DNA of 64,000 bases, from contig JBAXXL010000011.1 of NCBI GenBank assembly GCA_037127915.1, forward strand, positions 1-64,000, written 5' to 3'. The DNA comes from JBAXXL01 sp037127915 (GTDB taxonomy: Bacteria > Bacteroidota > Ignavibacteria > Kapaibacteriales > UBA2268). How positions within the stretch are numbered: position 1 is the stretch's first letter; every line of letters starts with the position of its first letter. The position numbers and the translations under genes were made by a program. Shown in pieces: positions 8,659-18,265 of the stretch. The notes under the pieces are model-generated. The model did no database searches. It saw nothing but the letters and a program-made list of their open reading frames with translations, and was not told the origin of the DNA.

Positions 8659-9210
8659 ATGGACAAAGCAACACAAACAATGATTGAAAACCTGTACAAA
8701 AACACAGGTAAAACTTTAGAGCAATGGATTGAAATTGCCACAAAAAAGAATTTTGCTAAACATTCAGAAATACTAAATTTCCTTAAAGAAGAACACGGAT
8801 TATCTTACGGATTTGCAAACCTTGTAGCACTTAAAGCAAAGGGTTCAGATGCAGGTTCAGTAGAAAACACAGACGTCCTAATAGTTAGTCAATATAAAGG
8901 CAAAGAACAACTTAAGCCAATTTATGACAAACTGATTTCTATAATCAAATCGTTCGGGAGCGACTTTGAAATTGCTCCTAAAAACAATTATGTCAGTTTG
9001 CGCAGAAAGAAACAATTTGCAATCTTAAACCCTGCTACGAAGACCCGATTTGAAATTGGTATCAACCTAAAGGGACACGAAGCAAGTGGTAAATTGGAAG
9101 CGGAAAAACCCAATGCAATGTGTACCCATAAAATTAAAATTACTGACATCAGCGAAATCGACAGCGAAATAATAAATTGGTTAAAAACGGCATTCGAAAA
9201 CTCTATTTAA
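8659..9210 (+). CDS. DUF4287/DUF5655 domain protein
   Basis: Cytoplasmic protein of 183 residues with two small domains of unknown function. Residues 1-65 fit DUF4287 (TMIENLYKNTGKTLEQWIEI, then a helix ending in LSYGFANLVALKAKG). Residues 90-180 fit DUF5655 (LKPIYDKLISIIKSFGSDFE, then NYVSLRRKKQFAIL and a conserved C-terminal acidic helix). The same two-domain arrangement is common in environmental Bacteroidota, but no activity is established. The start is the ATG at 8659 with a purine-rich leader. No operon partner is evident; the next gene starts 33 bp downstream on the same strand. Confidence 0.8.
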   Translation: MDKATQTMIENLYKNTGKTLEQWIEIATKKNFAKHSEILNFLKEEHGLSYGFANLVALKAKGSDAGSVENTDVLIVSQYKGKEQLKPIYDKLISIIKSFGSDFEIAPKNNYVSLRRKKQFAILNPATKTRFEIGINLKGHEASGKLEAEKPNAMCTHKIKITDISEIDSEIINWLKTAFENSI

Positions 9211-9243
9211 TATAACTATAAAAATAATAAAAATTGAAATTAA

Positions 9244-9699
9244 ATGGACCATTATTTTATGCAAAACAATATCTTAATATGTGCAATTCTTGGAAATATT
9301 ATCGCTCAAGTGTTGAAAGTTGTCATTAACTTTTTTACAGAGAAAGAATTTAATATTAAAAGATTGATAGGGGCCGGTGGAATGCCGTCTTCGCACTCTT
9401 CTACAGTTGCCGCTTTAGCAACTGCAATTTATATTGAGTATGGAATTAACAGTCCTTATTTTGCTCTTGCTGTCATATTCGGATTAATAGTATTATCGGA
9501 TGCGGCCGGTGTTAGAAATGCCGCAGGAAAGCACGCAGAAATATTGAATGTTTTAAAAGATGATTTACAGTATTTATTAAGTAAAAACTTTGATAATATT
9601 AGGTTGAAGGAGCTATTGGGACATACGAGAATTCAAGTAATTATTGGTACACTAATAGGTATTGGAACAGCACTAACATATTATTGGATTGTTGGTTAA
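9244..9699 (+). CDS. Divergent PAP2 family (DUF212) membrane protein
   Basis: Inner-membrane protein of 151 residues. The motif GAGGMPSSHSSTVAALATAI (around residues 41-60) is the phosphatase-like P-SSH block of the divergent PAP2/DUF212 family, and SDAAGVRNAAGKHAEILN (82-99) is its second hallmark. Hydrophobic segments surround both blocks, with a final one near 132-149. Related PAP2 enzymes dephosphorylate lipid phosphates; activity of the DUF212 branch is not established. The bidirectional terminator downstream separates it from ssrA. Confidence 0.88.
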   Translation: MDHYFMQNNILICAILGNIIAQVLKVVINFFTEKEFNIKRLIGAGGMPSSHSSTVAALATAIYIEYGINSPYFALAVIFGLIVLSDAAGVRNAAGKHAEILNVLKDDLQYLLSKNFDNIRLKELLGHTRIQVIIGTLIGIGTALTYYWIVG

Positions 9700-9726
9700 A
9701 ATTATTTCATAAAAATAACATAAAGC

Positions 9727-9760
9727 AAAAGGAACCCCGAATCAATTCAGGGTTCCTTTT
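9727..9760. terminator. Bidirectional terminator between DUF212 gene and ssrA
   Basis: Arms AAAAGGAACCC and GGGTTCCTTTT around a 12-nt loop. The A/T flanks give a T-tract in either direction, so it can end both the forward DUF212 transcript and the reverse ssrA transcript. Confidence 0.75.
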
Positions 9761-9768
9761 CTTTAAAG

Positions 9769-10134
9769 TGGAGATGGCGGGAATTGAACCCGCGTCCGAA
9801 GAGCATTGTCGATAGCTTCTACATTCATAGCTTATCTACGATTTTTCTACTCAGTATTTTCCGGTAAGCAGGAATACATCGCATATCGGATGATTTTTTA
9901 GCCTTGGGCATATCCGCACTACCCCTTGGCGATCCTATCTATTTTCGACACCTAAGCACTTGCCGACAGGCAAACACGAACCCAGATGTAGCTAGTTAAT
10001 TATTTTTAATTAAGCAGCTAATGCATAATCATAGTTTGCATTTATTGTTTGAACGGTTGTATTAACGTGCATCACCGAGCAAGCACGGAACGCGACTATA
10101 AACTCAGTCACCCCGTCGAATCCAGTACATCCCC
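9769..10134 (-). ncRNA. ssrA: tmRNA (transfer-messenger RNA)
   Basis: One-piece tmRNA of 366 nt. The 5' end reads GGGGATGTACTGGATTCGAC and the 3' end has the T-arm GCGGGTTCAATTCCCGC and acceptor strand CATCTCC plus discriminator A; CCA is not encoded. The 5' GGGGATG pairs with the 3' CATCTCC (one G-U). The tag frame runs from GCA at 10039 to TAA at 10010 and encodes ANYDYALAA. The context AACAATAAAT-GCAAAC resembles that before the E. coli resume codon, so the full tag with the charged alanine is AANYDYALAA. tmRNA rescues stalled ribosomes together with SmpB, which is not in this window. Confidence 0.95.
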
Positions 10135-10176
10135 AATTTTCAAATAACTAATAATGCAAACGTTTAAATTTACTTA

Positions 10177-11418
10177 TTATTGCTCTTTCACTCTGTGGTA
10201 CTCCATTTCCAAAAGTACCCTCTCTTCGTCCAAGAGTTCTTTTCCGCGGCGCGCCATTACGGTATTTACGGTTTTAATCGCCTTTTCCAAATGGTATATA
10301 GGTGATTTCTGTCCCCCACCCCACGAAAACGAAGGTATGAAGTTCGGCAGAAACCATTCTCTAACCAATAAACCGCATATACCTGCTATTGTGCCGGTTG
10401 TGAACATTGTATTAATGCCCGATTTGGTGTGGTCGCCACAAAGCAGACCCAAAAACATTCTTTCTGTTTTTATGGTTTTGCCGTTCAGATTGACTGTGAT
10501 ATTTTCGTAAGTGTTTTTCAAATCGGAATTGTTCGTATCGGCGCCTAAATTAACCCATTCGCCTAAGAACGAATGCCCTATGAATCCTTCGTGCTGTTTG
10601 TTGCTATAGGATTGAATAATCGAATTTTCCAGTTCCCCGCCTATTTTGCAATTATTGCCAATCGCGCAGTTTTCGTATATCTTGGCTCCAATTTTAATTA
10701 CTGAGTTTGCACCAATAAAGCAAGGACCTATTATCACTGAATTTGGCATAATCATAACATTATCCGATATAATCACAGCACCTTCGGTTGCATCAATTAT
10801 AACTCCGGGAGCAATCTTGACATTTTCACCAATATATATTTCCTCTTTTTCCAATCCATAAACACCTTCGTAATGAGATTTTATAAAAGGTCTATATAGA
10901 GGGAAATAGGCTTTGTCAAGTTCAATTTGGTTGCCTACAATATCCAGCGTATCCCACAGATAATTCAGTGTTGTAAGCAAAACCTCGGAATGAATGATTG
11001 TGCTCTCTGCAAAATCCTCTAAATAATCTTCAAATAGCTTGTTTTCTTTGAAATCAAGCGAAATGCTATCGCAGATAATACCGACACATTCGTTTGCCAG
11101 CATAAGTTTAATCGGCAATTCTCCGTGGCAATTAATACCAACTTCACGAAGATTGATATCGGGTATTACAGAAGCCCGAACCAATAAAACGCTACCTTTC
11201 AACTCACTTTGATGCCATTTGTTATAACGCTTTTTGAAAGAATCGAGGTGTTCTTTACGGCCTGAAAATGATATCTTTGAATCGGGAAAATAGTTCTCAG
11301 CTTTTTCGAATAGCATAAACGCTCCTACCCTGATTTCCCATACGCAGTGCATGATGGAAAATGGGTAGAAATTGTCGCTATTGCGGTCTTCTGCTAATAT
11401 TACCGAGTCTATTTTCAT
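10177..11418 (-). CDS. Alternative GlmU-type sugar nucleotidyltransferase/acetyltransferase
   Basis: A 413-residue protein of the Bacteroidetes-type GlmU replacement family (putative UDP-GlcNAc diphosphorylase plus glucosamine-1-phosphate N-acetyltransferase). The N-terminal 170 residues form a divergent nucleotidyltransferase-like domain (VILAEDRNSDNFYPFSIMHC). From about 185 the sequence is a left-handed beta-helix with hexapeptide repeats (IYIGENVKIAPGVIIDATEG, VIIGPCFIGANSVIKIGAKI), the acyltransferase fold. The product, UDP-GlcNAc, feeds peptidoglycan and lipid A. It lies 15 bp after pyrG on the same strand, which suggests co-transcription: CTP synthase and a nucleotidyl transferase both serve envelope precursor supply. 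Confidence 0.85.
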   Translation of the reverse strand: MKIDSVILAEDRNSDNFYPFSIMHCVWEIRVGAFMLFEKAENYFPDSKISFSGRKEHLDSFKKRYNKWHQSELKGSVLLVRASVIPDINLREVGINCHGELPIKLMLANECVGIICDSISLDFKENKLFEDYLEDFAESTIIHSEVLLTTLNYLWDTLDIVGNQIELDKAYFPLYRPFIKSHYEGVYGLEKEEIYIGENVKIAPGVIIDATEGAVIISDNVMIMPNSVIIGPCFIGANSVIKIGAKIYENCAIGNNCKIGGELENSIIQSYSNKQHEGFIGHSFLGEWVNLGADTNNSDLKNTYENITVNLNGKTIKTERMFLGLLCGDHTKSGINTMFTTGTIAGICGLLVREWFLPNFIPSFSWGGGQKSPIYHLEKAIKTVNTVMARRGKELLDEERVLLEMEYHRVKEQ

Positions 11419-11433
11419 AATTTCAATGCTTTT

Positions 11434-13062
11434 TTATTTGACTTTGTCTTTTTTTAATCTGTAATTCAAAGCCGCTTTTATGAATTTTATAAACAGCGGA
11501 TGACCGGTTACAGCTCGTGATTTCAACTCAGGATGGAATTGAACACCAACAAACCAAGGGTGATTAGGCAATTCCATCATCTCAACTAATTTTCTATCCG
11601 GTGACATACCACTTAAAATCATTCCGTTATCTTGAAGTAAATCTCTATAATCGTTATTTACTTCGTAACGATGGCGGTGACGCTCGCTTATATATCCATT
11701 TCCATAAGCTTCATAAGCCTTAGTACCTGGTTTAATAACGCAAGGATATGAACCCAAACGCATTGTGCCGCCTTTATCGGTGATTTTGCGTTGTTCATCC
11801 ATAAAATCAATTACATTATTCGGTGTTTCCACAAATTCCGTTGAATTAGCATCAGCCAAACCGCAAATATTCCGAGAATACTCTATTACTGCGCATTGCA
11901 TACCTAAGCATATTCCGAAAAAGGGTACGTTATTTTCGCGTGCGTATTGAGCCGCTTTAATTTTTCCCTCTATTCCACGATCACCAAAACCAGGACCTAT
12001 CAATATACCGTCAAATTCCGCAAGGTGTTCAGCGGCATTGCCATCTTCGATTTTTTCCGAATTTACTAGCTTAATAACGACTTTTGAATCGTTGATTGAA
12101 CCGGCGTGTACAAATGCTTCAATAATAGATTTATACGCATCGCCTAAATTGGTGTATTTACCTACTAATGCAATAGTGACGCTATGTTTTGGTCTTTTTA
12201 TCTTATCAACGAATTTTTCCCATTTATTTAAGTCACTTTCTCGTATTTCCATACCCATTTTAGTGAGTATTCTATCCGGCAATCCATTCTTAGAAAACAT
12301 CAAAGGAATTTCGTATATTGTTTTTTCTGCATCAAGAACTTCAAACACACAATCAACATCAACCATGCAAAACAAAGCAATTTTTGCACGAACATCTTTC
12401 GATAATTTATACTCTGTACGGCACAATAAAATATCAGGTTTAATCCCATATTCCATTAATGTTTTAACCGAATGTTGCGTTGGTTTCGTTTTAATTTCAC
12501 CAGCGGCTTTGATATATGGAACGTAAGTTAAATGTATATTTAAAGTTTTGTGTTTCGGTTCCATATTTAACTGCCTTTGTGCCTCTAAAAACGGTAAAGA
12601 CTCAATATCGCCCACAGTTCCGCCGATTTCTATTATCACAAAATCGAACTCATCGTCAAATGCTAACATACGTTTCTTGATCTCATCCGTAATATGAGGT
12701 ATTACTTGAACTGTTTTACCAAGGTATTTGCCTTGACGCTCTTTAGTGATGACCTCATAATAAACCTGACCGGTAGTATGGTTATTATCCCTCGTCAATG
12801 ATTTGCCTAAAAACCGTTCATAGTGTCCCAAATCCAAATCGGTTTCGGCGCCATCATCGGTTACAAATACTTCACCGTGTTGTAGCGGGCTCATTGTACC
12901 AGGGTCAACATTGATATATGGATCTAATTTTATTACTGTTACGGTATATCCGCGGGATTGCAATAACAAACCCAGAGAAGCGGAGGATATCCCTTTACCG
13001 AGTGATGATATTACACCGCCCGTGATAAAAATGTAGTTCGTTTTTGATAGCTTCTTTGGCAT
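11434..13062 (-). CDS. pyrG: CTP synthase
   Basis: Converts UTP to CTP using glutamine and ATP. Residues 1 to about 270 are the synthase domain with FITGGVISSLGKGISSASLG (P-loop) and DPYINVDPGTMSPLQHGEVF. The class I glutamine amidotransferase domain follows, with the nucleophile in FFGICLGMQCAV and the His-Glu pair in VGVQFHPELKSR near the C-terminus. At 542 residues it is typical length, and the start codon fits the family N-terminus. It leads a two-gene unit with the GlmU-like gene 15 bp downstream. Confidence 0.98.
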   Translation of the reverse strand: MPKKLSKTNYIFITGGVISSLGKGISSASLGLLLQSRGYTVTVIKLDPYINVDPGTMSPLQHGEVFVTDDGAETDLDLGHYERFLGKSLTRDNNHTTGQVYYEVITKERQGKYLGKTVQVIPHITDEIKKRMLAFDDEFDFVIIEIGGTVGDIESLPFLEAQRQLNMEPKHKTLNIHLTYVPYIKAAGEIKTKPTQHSVKTLMEYGIKPDILLCRTEYKLSKDVRAKIALFCMVDVDCVFEVLDAEKTIYEIPLMFSKNGLPDRILTKMGMEIRESDLNKWEKFVDKIKRPKHSVTIALVGKYTNLGDAYKSIIEAFVHAGSINDSKVVIKLVNSEKIEDGNAAEHLAEFDGILIGPGFGDRGIEGKIKAAQYARENNVPFFGICLGMQCAVIEYSRNICGLADANSTEFVETPNNVIDFMDEQRKITDKGGTMRLGSYPCVIKPGTKAYEAYGNGYISERHRHRYEVNNDYRDLLQDNGMILSGMSPDRKLVEMMELPNHPWFVGVQFHPELKSRAVTGHPLFIKFIKAALNYRLKKDKVK

Positions 13063-13229
13063 TATAAATTCTCAAATTTATTATTTGTATATATTTCTAA
13101 TGCAAACTTAAAGCATTTTTTTTGAACATAAAAATTTAAGATATAAGTGAATTAATTAAATTCAATAAATTCCTATTAATTCATTATAAATTATACTATT
13201 ATAAGTTTTCCACTTTTTTTGGCATTTTC

Positions 13230-15851
13230 TTAAAAACTATATGGTATCCAATAGCTGATTTTTAGTGCTAACGAATATTTCCCCGGTATAATCATAGTGT
13301 TGCCTAATGATAGCGGGTCGATAATTTTATATTTACTCTCATACTGAACATTATTTATTTGCGCTAAAATATAAAGCGTACTGCCCGGAAGCCATTCCCA
13401 GCGTAAGACTAAATTACTTCTAAAAGATAAATATCTAAAATCCCTATCAGCAACAGTAAAATTTGATCCATTATCATTAATTGAATAAACGCCTTCAGCG
13501 TTTTTTTCAATAGTTGTATTTGGTGTTTCTCCATAAAACCGAAGTTCATAAGATTTTGGTTCTAAAAGTTCACCATACTTGGAATATTTTCCATTAGAAA
13601 CAAATGGTTCGGCGTAAAGCTCCAATGTCAAGTCAGGTGTGAAAGAATATTCAAATCGTACAGCCGAAGAAAGTGTAAACCTTTCGACTCTACCGAAGAT
13701 ATACCTTTTTCCAAAAGTTTGTTCACGTCCTCCTACTTTGGTATCAACATATTGATGCGGGTCAACCTCATATTCAACATAAGGAGAAAATGATACTTTC
13801 AAACGATTGAAATTATAGCTGAAATCTGAATATAGTGAAGTTGAACGTCTGCCAACAACATTTGGAATCATATTGCCAAAACCTAAATACCATTGGAAAT
13901 CTTTTGTCATATCGCTGGAATATTCCACCCCGTAAGATGTTTCTTCAGGAGTTCCCATTAGCGGCCCACCGCGAGTTTTGGTATCGCTCAATCCCGGAAG
14001 TATGTGTTTAAAATTTGCTTTAATATATGAATCATCTTTCAATGAGAAACTAAACGATTGCTGGACATAAGAATTCAACAAAATATATTCCCAATTCAGC
14101 CGATTAGCTGATTTCATTGTGAATGAATAACTATTAAACCATTTAGTTGGTTTATTCTCACGGTATGTTATCGAACCGACCGGTGAAATATGGTCAGCGT
14201 GCATAATTCTTCCGACGTCATTGTAATCCAATCCCGGAGATTCTGCATGAACTCCGGCAGACCAAAGCCAATGTTCACCGGTATTTTTGGCAAAATTAAT
14301 ATCTCCCACAAAACCCGAAAGCGATGTTGCGGTAGTGTCTAATTTCAAATGCTTTGCGTCAGGCCTTTGGAAATAATGTGAACTATTTTTCTGTATATTT
14401 AACATTTGCGCTTCGGAACCCGTAATATGGCTACCTCCGATAAATCCATCAATACTGTATTTTTTTTGCTTCATGAAAATACTGAAATCTAATCCACCAC
14501 TATATGCCGATCTGTTTATTATTGAATCTAAAGTAGAACCTTCATTCATATTACGATTTGCTGAAGTAATTTGCGCGCCGAACGATGAACCTGATTTGTC
14601 CAATTCTTGTTGCAAACGGAAAACATTATATAATGTTAGCGGTTCAACTTCGGTATTGTATGTAGAATCACCGTTAGTTATATGAGCAAATTCACGATTA
14701 GTAACTGTCGATAATGCACCATAAGACATACCGGTTCCGGTTCTTCCGGTTAGCTTGAGTGCAGAAAGAATTGCAGTACTTATCGGCATATAAACTTTAT
14801 CGCCATTAGGACTATAATGAGGAGATCCACCTATACGCCGTGAATAAAAGTAATTTGTTCCGGTTCGCTCGAAGAGTTTACGGTTTTCAATAAAGAATGG
14901 TCTTTTCTCCGTAAAGTATGTTTCAAATTCCGATAGGTTCACTACCGCCGGATCGGCTTCTATTTGCCCAAAATCAGGATTGACCGTTGCGGTTAATGTC
15001 ATATTCGGGCTGATGTCCATTTTCATATCCAAACCCATATTCCAAAAACCGTCAGTACGATTTTTTAATGATTGATCACGCATTTCCAAAGTATTATCGA
15101 ATGTCGCTCCCCCAGTGAGATAAGGTAAAAACTCGATATGGCGTGTCTTAGTTATACCCTTAATTCCTAACAACTTTCCAAAACGGGACGACCAACCGGT
15201 TTCATTTTTTGGAATAAGTACCCAATATATATCTTCACGCGATGAAGGCGTATATTGGTTCATATTCAAGCCCCAAGTTTGTTTATCCCATTCGTTGAAT
15301 CGAAGCTGGTTAAATGGAATGCAGAACTCCGCTGTCCAACCCAATGAATCAATAATTGTTTTCCCTGACCACACCGGATTATATTCATAGTCTCTATCAT
15401 ATTCAGCATCGGTTGAGTGATAATAATCCGTACGGGTACCTTTGGCGGAAAGTGAAAAGCTATATGCAGTTTTTCTGTCGTTGTATGTATCAAGAGTAAT
15501 AATAATACGCTCCGACATACCAGGGTTGTCACGTTTGGAAACATACGCCACAATGCTATCGGGTTTCGAACGGAACATACGCGCACCGATATATAAATTG
15601 TTCACATCGTAAAGAAAGCGGACTTCTGTCGGCTCGCCGGGTGGTGTGTTCTCGTCGGGGTGTTTCTCGATGAAGTCATTTACCGGTTGGGCTTTTTTCC
15701 AGATGGTATCGTTCAGTTTACCGTCTATAACCGGTTTTTCGAATATTCTGATTGCGTTTGCTCTTTTATCTGATTCTTGAGAGTATAAGTAAGAACAAGT
15801 TGTTAAAGTAAAAATAAATATAGCTAAAGTAATTTTATATTGGTTTTTCAT
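13230..15851 (-). CDS. DUF5916 outer-membrane protein with CBM9-like domain
   Basis: Exported protein of 873 residues with a signal peptide (residues 1-24, ending YSQES). Residues 30-230 form a CBM9/DOMON-like carbohydrate-binding beta-sandwich (KPVIDGKLNDTIWKKAQPV, NNLYIGARMF). The remainder is the DUF5916 region: DFGQIEADPAVVNLSEFETY and FTEKRPFFIENRKLF, then alternating amphipathic strands to the C-terminus, as expected of an outer-membrane beta-barrel. The last residues ALKISYWIPYSF end in an aromatic, as barrels do. Function is unknown; members are abundant in Bacteroidota. It stands alone, divergent from the next gene. Confidence 0.85.
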   Translation of the reverse strand: MKNQYKITLAIFIFTLTTCSYLYSQESDKRANAIRIFEKPVIDGKLNDTIWKKAQPVNDFIEKHPDENTPPGEPTEVRFLYDVNNLYIGARMFRSKPDSIVAYVSKRDNPGMSERIIITLDTYNDRKTAYSFSLSAKGTRTDYYHSTDAEYDRDYEYNPVWSGKTIIDSLGWTAEFCIPFNQLRFNEWDKQTWGLNMNQYTPSSREDIYWVLIPKNETGWSSRFGKLLGIKGITKTRHIEFLPYLTGGATFDNTLEMRDQSLKNRTDGFWNMGLDMKMDISPNMTLTATVNPDFGQIEADPAVVNLSEFETYFTEKRPFFIENRKLFERTGTNYFYSRRIGGSPHYSPNGDKVYMPISTAILSALKLTGRTGTGMSYGALSTVTNREFAHITNGDSTYNTEVEPLTLYNVFRLQQELDKSGSSFGAQITSANRNMNEGSTLDSIINRSAYSGGLDFSIFMKQKKYSIDGFIGGSHITGSEAQMLNIQKNSSHYFQRPDAKHLKLDTTATSLSGFVGDINFAKNTGEHWLWSAGVHAESPGLDYNDVGRIMHADHISPVGSITYRENKPTKWFNSYSFTMKSANRLNWEYILLNSYVQQSFSFSLKDDSYIKANFKHILPGLSDTKTRGGPLMGTPEETSYGVEYSSDMTKDFQWYLGFGNMIPNVVGRRSTSLYSDFSYNFNRLKVSFSPYVEYEVDPHQYVDTKVGGREQTFGKRYIFGRVERFTLSSAVRFEYSFTPDLTLELYAEPFVSNGKYSKYGELLEPKSYELRFYGETPNTTIEKNAEGVYSINDNGSNFTVADRDFRYLSFRSNLVLRWEWLPGSTLYILAQINNVQYESKYKIIDPLSLGNTMIIPGKYSLALKISYWIPYSF

Positions 15852-16030
15852 ATTATAAAAAGTATTGTCGTTAAAATTTAATTTATTAGCCTGATAGTTT
15901 CCTATTTTGGCTGTTTAATAAGCCACAAAAATACTAAAAAACAGAAGAAAAAGAATTTTGATTTGTAACTTTTTACTCATTATTATTGTTATATGATTGA
16001 ATTTTTTAACAAAATATATTGGTGTTTATA

Positions 16031-18208
16031 ATGAAGTATTTATTAGTATTAATCTGTGTATTATTTTCTATAACAATTGTGTCGGCACAATGGACACAAA
16101 CAAATGGTCCTAAAGGAGGTCCGATATCAAAATTTTTAAAAATTGGTGACAGTAAATATATCTATTGTAATACAATGGAGGTGTTTTTGTCGGAAAATGA
16201 TTGCCAAAAATGGAAGAAAATTTTCACTTTAACCAATCCTATCGGAAAAGCTACGATGATTCAATCAATTAGCTACTTTAACAAACAACTCTATATAGGC
16301 AGTTATTTCGGTCTTTATATTTCCGACGAAAATTTGGAGACCTTCAAAAGATCGGATGAAACTTATTTTAAAGAAACAATCCCATGTATGACTTCGAGCG
16401 ATACTGCTATTTATGTGGTTTCTCTTGTCCGATCAGAAAATATTTATAAAGTATTCATGAAATCAAAATCAATACAACAATGGACAAGTATTTCGGAATT
16501 GGCAAATGGATATAAAAAAGGTTATACTAACGATATACGTCTGATTAATGAAAATATTTATTTACTTACAGAGAAAATAGTAGGAATAGAAGGGTGGAAA
16601 GGGTCGGCATTACAAATTACTTCTAATCAAGGAAAATCATGGAGCGTAAAGAAATTAGATATTAGCTGTAGTATTCCTACAATATTGGGATTCAAGGATA
16701 GTACGTTGATAGTAAATAATAATGAAGGAGGTATGCAAATCTCACAGGATTTAGGAATAACCTGGAAACCCGTTTTTATTAATGGTTTGACTAATCCTTA
16801 TATAGTTCGTAATATAACAGCAAATAATAAATATATATTTTTAGTTGTTGATGGTTATGGAATTTATCGGTCATCCGATCAGTGCGAGAATTGGGAAGCA
16901 GTTAACACTAGTATCGAAGATAAAAATATATTTTGTTTATATGCTAATAATGAAGAGGCGTTTGCAGGATCTGAGTATGGATTATTCAAATCTAATAATA
17001 ATGCTAATAGTTGGATTGATTATAATAATGGTATTATTGGTTCTTATATTACAGATATGACGGCAGACGATAATCAATTATTAGTAACAACTGTTCGATC
17101 AGGCATACAATTTACTAATGATTCTGGTGATAATTGGCAGAGAGTATCTTCATTGGATACTCTAAAAGCGGCATATAATATTGCTAAAAAAGGTGATACT
17201 ATTTTAATCTATCTATCAAGCAATGCAATTATACAATCTATAGACGGAGGACAAACTTGGAGCAATGTAAGAAGCCCAAATTCAAAAGGTTATATTACAC
17301 GTATTAGTTTGATCGACAAATATATATTCGCTGTCAGTGATCAAGGGTTTTATCGAACCTCCGACAACGGATTTTCGTGGGATACTCTTTATTATAACTC
17401 AGGAATAATCAATCAAGTATCAAATATTTGCTTCAGTAATGGTGATGTTTTCATAGCTAACTGGTCTTATGGTGTATTAACTTCTTCTGATTTTGGAAAT
17501 ACTTGGAATCAAATTAATAATGGAATCACCGATATACATCTTATGACATTAGATGTAAAGGAGGATATGCTTTGTGCCGCAACTTTTAAGGGTGCAGTAT
17601 TTTTATCGAAGGATAGAGGAAAAAATTGGCAACAGATTAGAAAATACAATGCTAATCACTATATATCGGATGTTTTAATTATTGAGAATGCCATATTAAT
17701 TGCTACTAGTGGTAATGGAAATGAATTAATTGGAGATGGTGTAAAAATATATGGCATTAACAAATCCGAATGGTTTGATATTAAGAACGGATTTTATGAT
17801 AATATGAGTGTACAATGTTTAGATAGATTAGGAAACTATGTTTTTGCCGGAACAGCCAATCACAGCGTTTATAAAGCAAATATCAGCGATTTTGATTATG
17901 TGGGAGTTAATGATGAACCATTAATCAGCAATTCTATCATAGCTTCTCCCGCTTATCCTCTGCCATCAAAGCAAATTGTAAACACCATAATTAATTGGAA
18001 CTCTGAATTTGATGTCGCGAATGCCGATATGAATGTTTATAACAGCTTGGGCGAGAAAGTCTGTGGGAAAGAGAACATTAGTTTCCAACAGCAAAGCCCA
18101 AACAGCGGCATTGTAACTTGGGATGCGGAAGACAATCATTCGGGAGTTTATTTCCTGCATATCACGTTGGGTAATGAGAAAAAAGTGATTAGTTTTGTAA
18201 TAGAGTAA
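16031..18208 (+). CDS. T9SS-exported Asp-box/BNR repeat protein
   Basis: Exported protein of about 725 residues. The ATG at 16031 begins a clean signal peptide (MKYLLVLICVLFSITIVSAQ). The frame is open from a TTG at 16019, but that would add four residues ahead of the signal. The body is a series of Asp-box-like repeats of the S-D-x-G-x-(T/N)-W type (SQDLGITW, SIDGGQTW, TSDNGFSW, SSDFGNTW, SKDRGKNW), which fold as beta-propeller blades in sialidase-like and YCF48-like proteins. The last 80 residues (MNVYNSLGEKV...GVYFLHITLGNEKKVISFVIE region) resemble a T9SS type A sorting domain. No sialidase catalytic set is visible, so a binding or adhesion role is more likely. The protein at 49711-51753 is a relative. 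Confidence 0.85.
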   Translation: MKYLLVLICVLFSITIVSAQWTQTNGPKGGPISKFLKIGDSKYIYCNTMEVFLSENDCQKWKKIFTLTNPIGKATMIQSISYFNKQLYIGSYFGLYISDENLETFKRSDETYFKETIPCMTSSDTAIYVVSLVRSENIYKVFMKSKSIQQWTSISELANGYKKGYTNDIRLINENIYLLTEKIVGIEGWKGSALQITSNQGKSWSVKKLDISCSIPTILGFKDSTLIVNNNEGGMQISQDLGITWKPVFINGLTNPYIVRNITANNKYIFLVVDGYGIYRSSDQCENWEAVNTSIEDKNIFCLYANNEEAFAGSEYGLFKSNNNANSWIDYNNGIIGSYITDMTADDNQLLVTTVRSGIQFTNDSGDNWQRVSSLDTLKAAYNIAKKGDTILIYLSSNAIIQSIDGGQTWSNVRSPNSKGYITRISLIDKYIFAVSDQGFYRTSDNGFSWDTLYYNSGIINQVSNICFSNGDVFIANWSYGVLTSSDFGNTWNQINNGITDIHLMTLDVKEDMLCAATFKGAVFLSKDRGKNWQQIRKYNANHYISDVLIIENAILIATSGNGNELIGDGVKIYGINKSEWFDIKNGFYDNMSVQCLDRLGNYVFAGTANHSVYKANISDFDYVGVNDEPLISNSIIASPAYPLPSKQIVNTIINWNSEFDVANADMNVYNSLGEKVCGKENISFQQQSPNSGIVTWDAEDNHSGVYFLHITLGNEKKVISFVIE

Positions 18209-18223
18209 GTGTTTTTGAGGCTT

Positions 18224-18256
18224 AACCTTCCGAAGGTTTGAAACCTTCGGAAGGTT
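18224..18256. terminator. Bidirectional hairpin between convergent genes
   Basis: Perfect 16-bp arms (AACCTTCCGAAGGTTT and AAACCTTCGGAAGGTT) with one-base loop lie between the convergent Asp-box gene and the aminotransferase pseudogene, followed by TTTTATTATTT on the plus strand. A shorter copy of the same palindrome sits at 37147-37167, so it is also a dispersed repeat. Confidence 0.65.
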
Positions 18257-18265
18257 TTATTATTT

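Noticed and set aside
16031..18208. Sialidase
   Set aside because: Asp-box repeats are present but the arginine triad and catalytic Asp/Tyr/Glu set are not seen.
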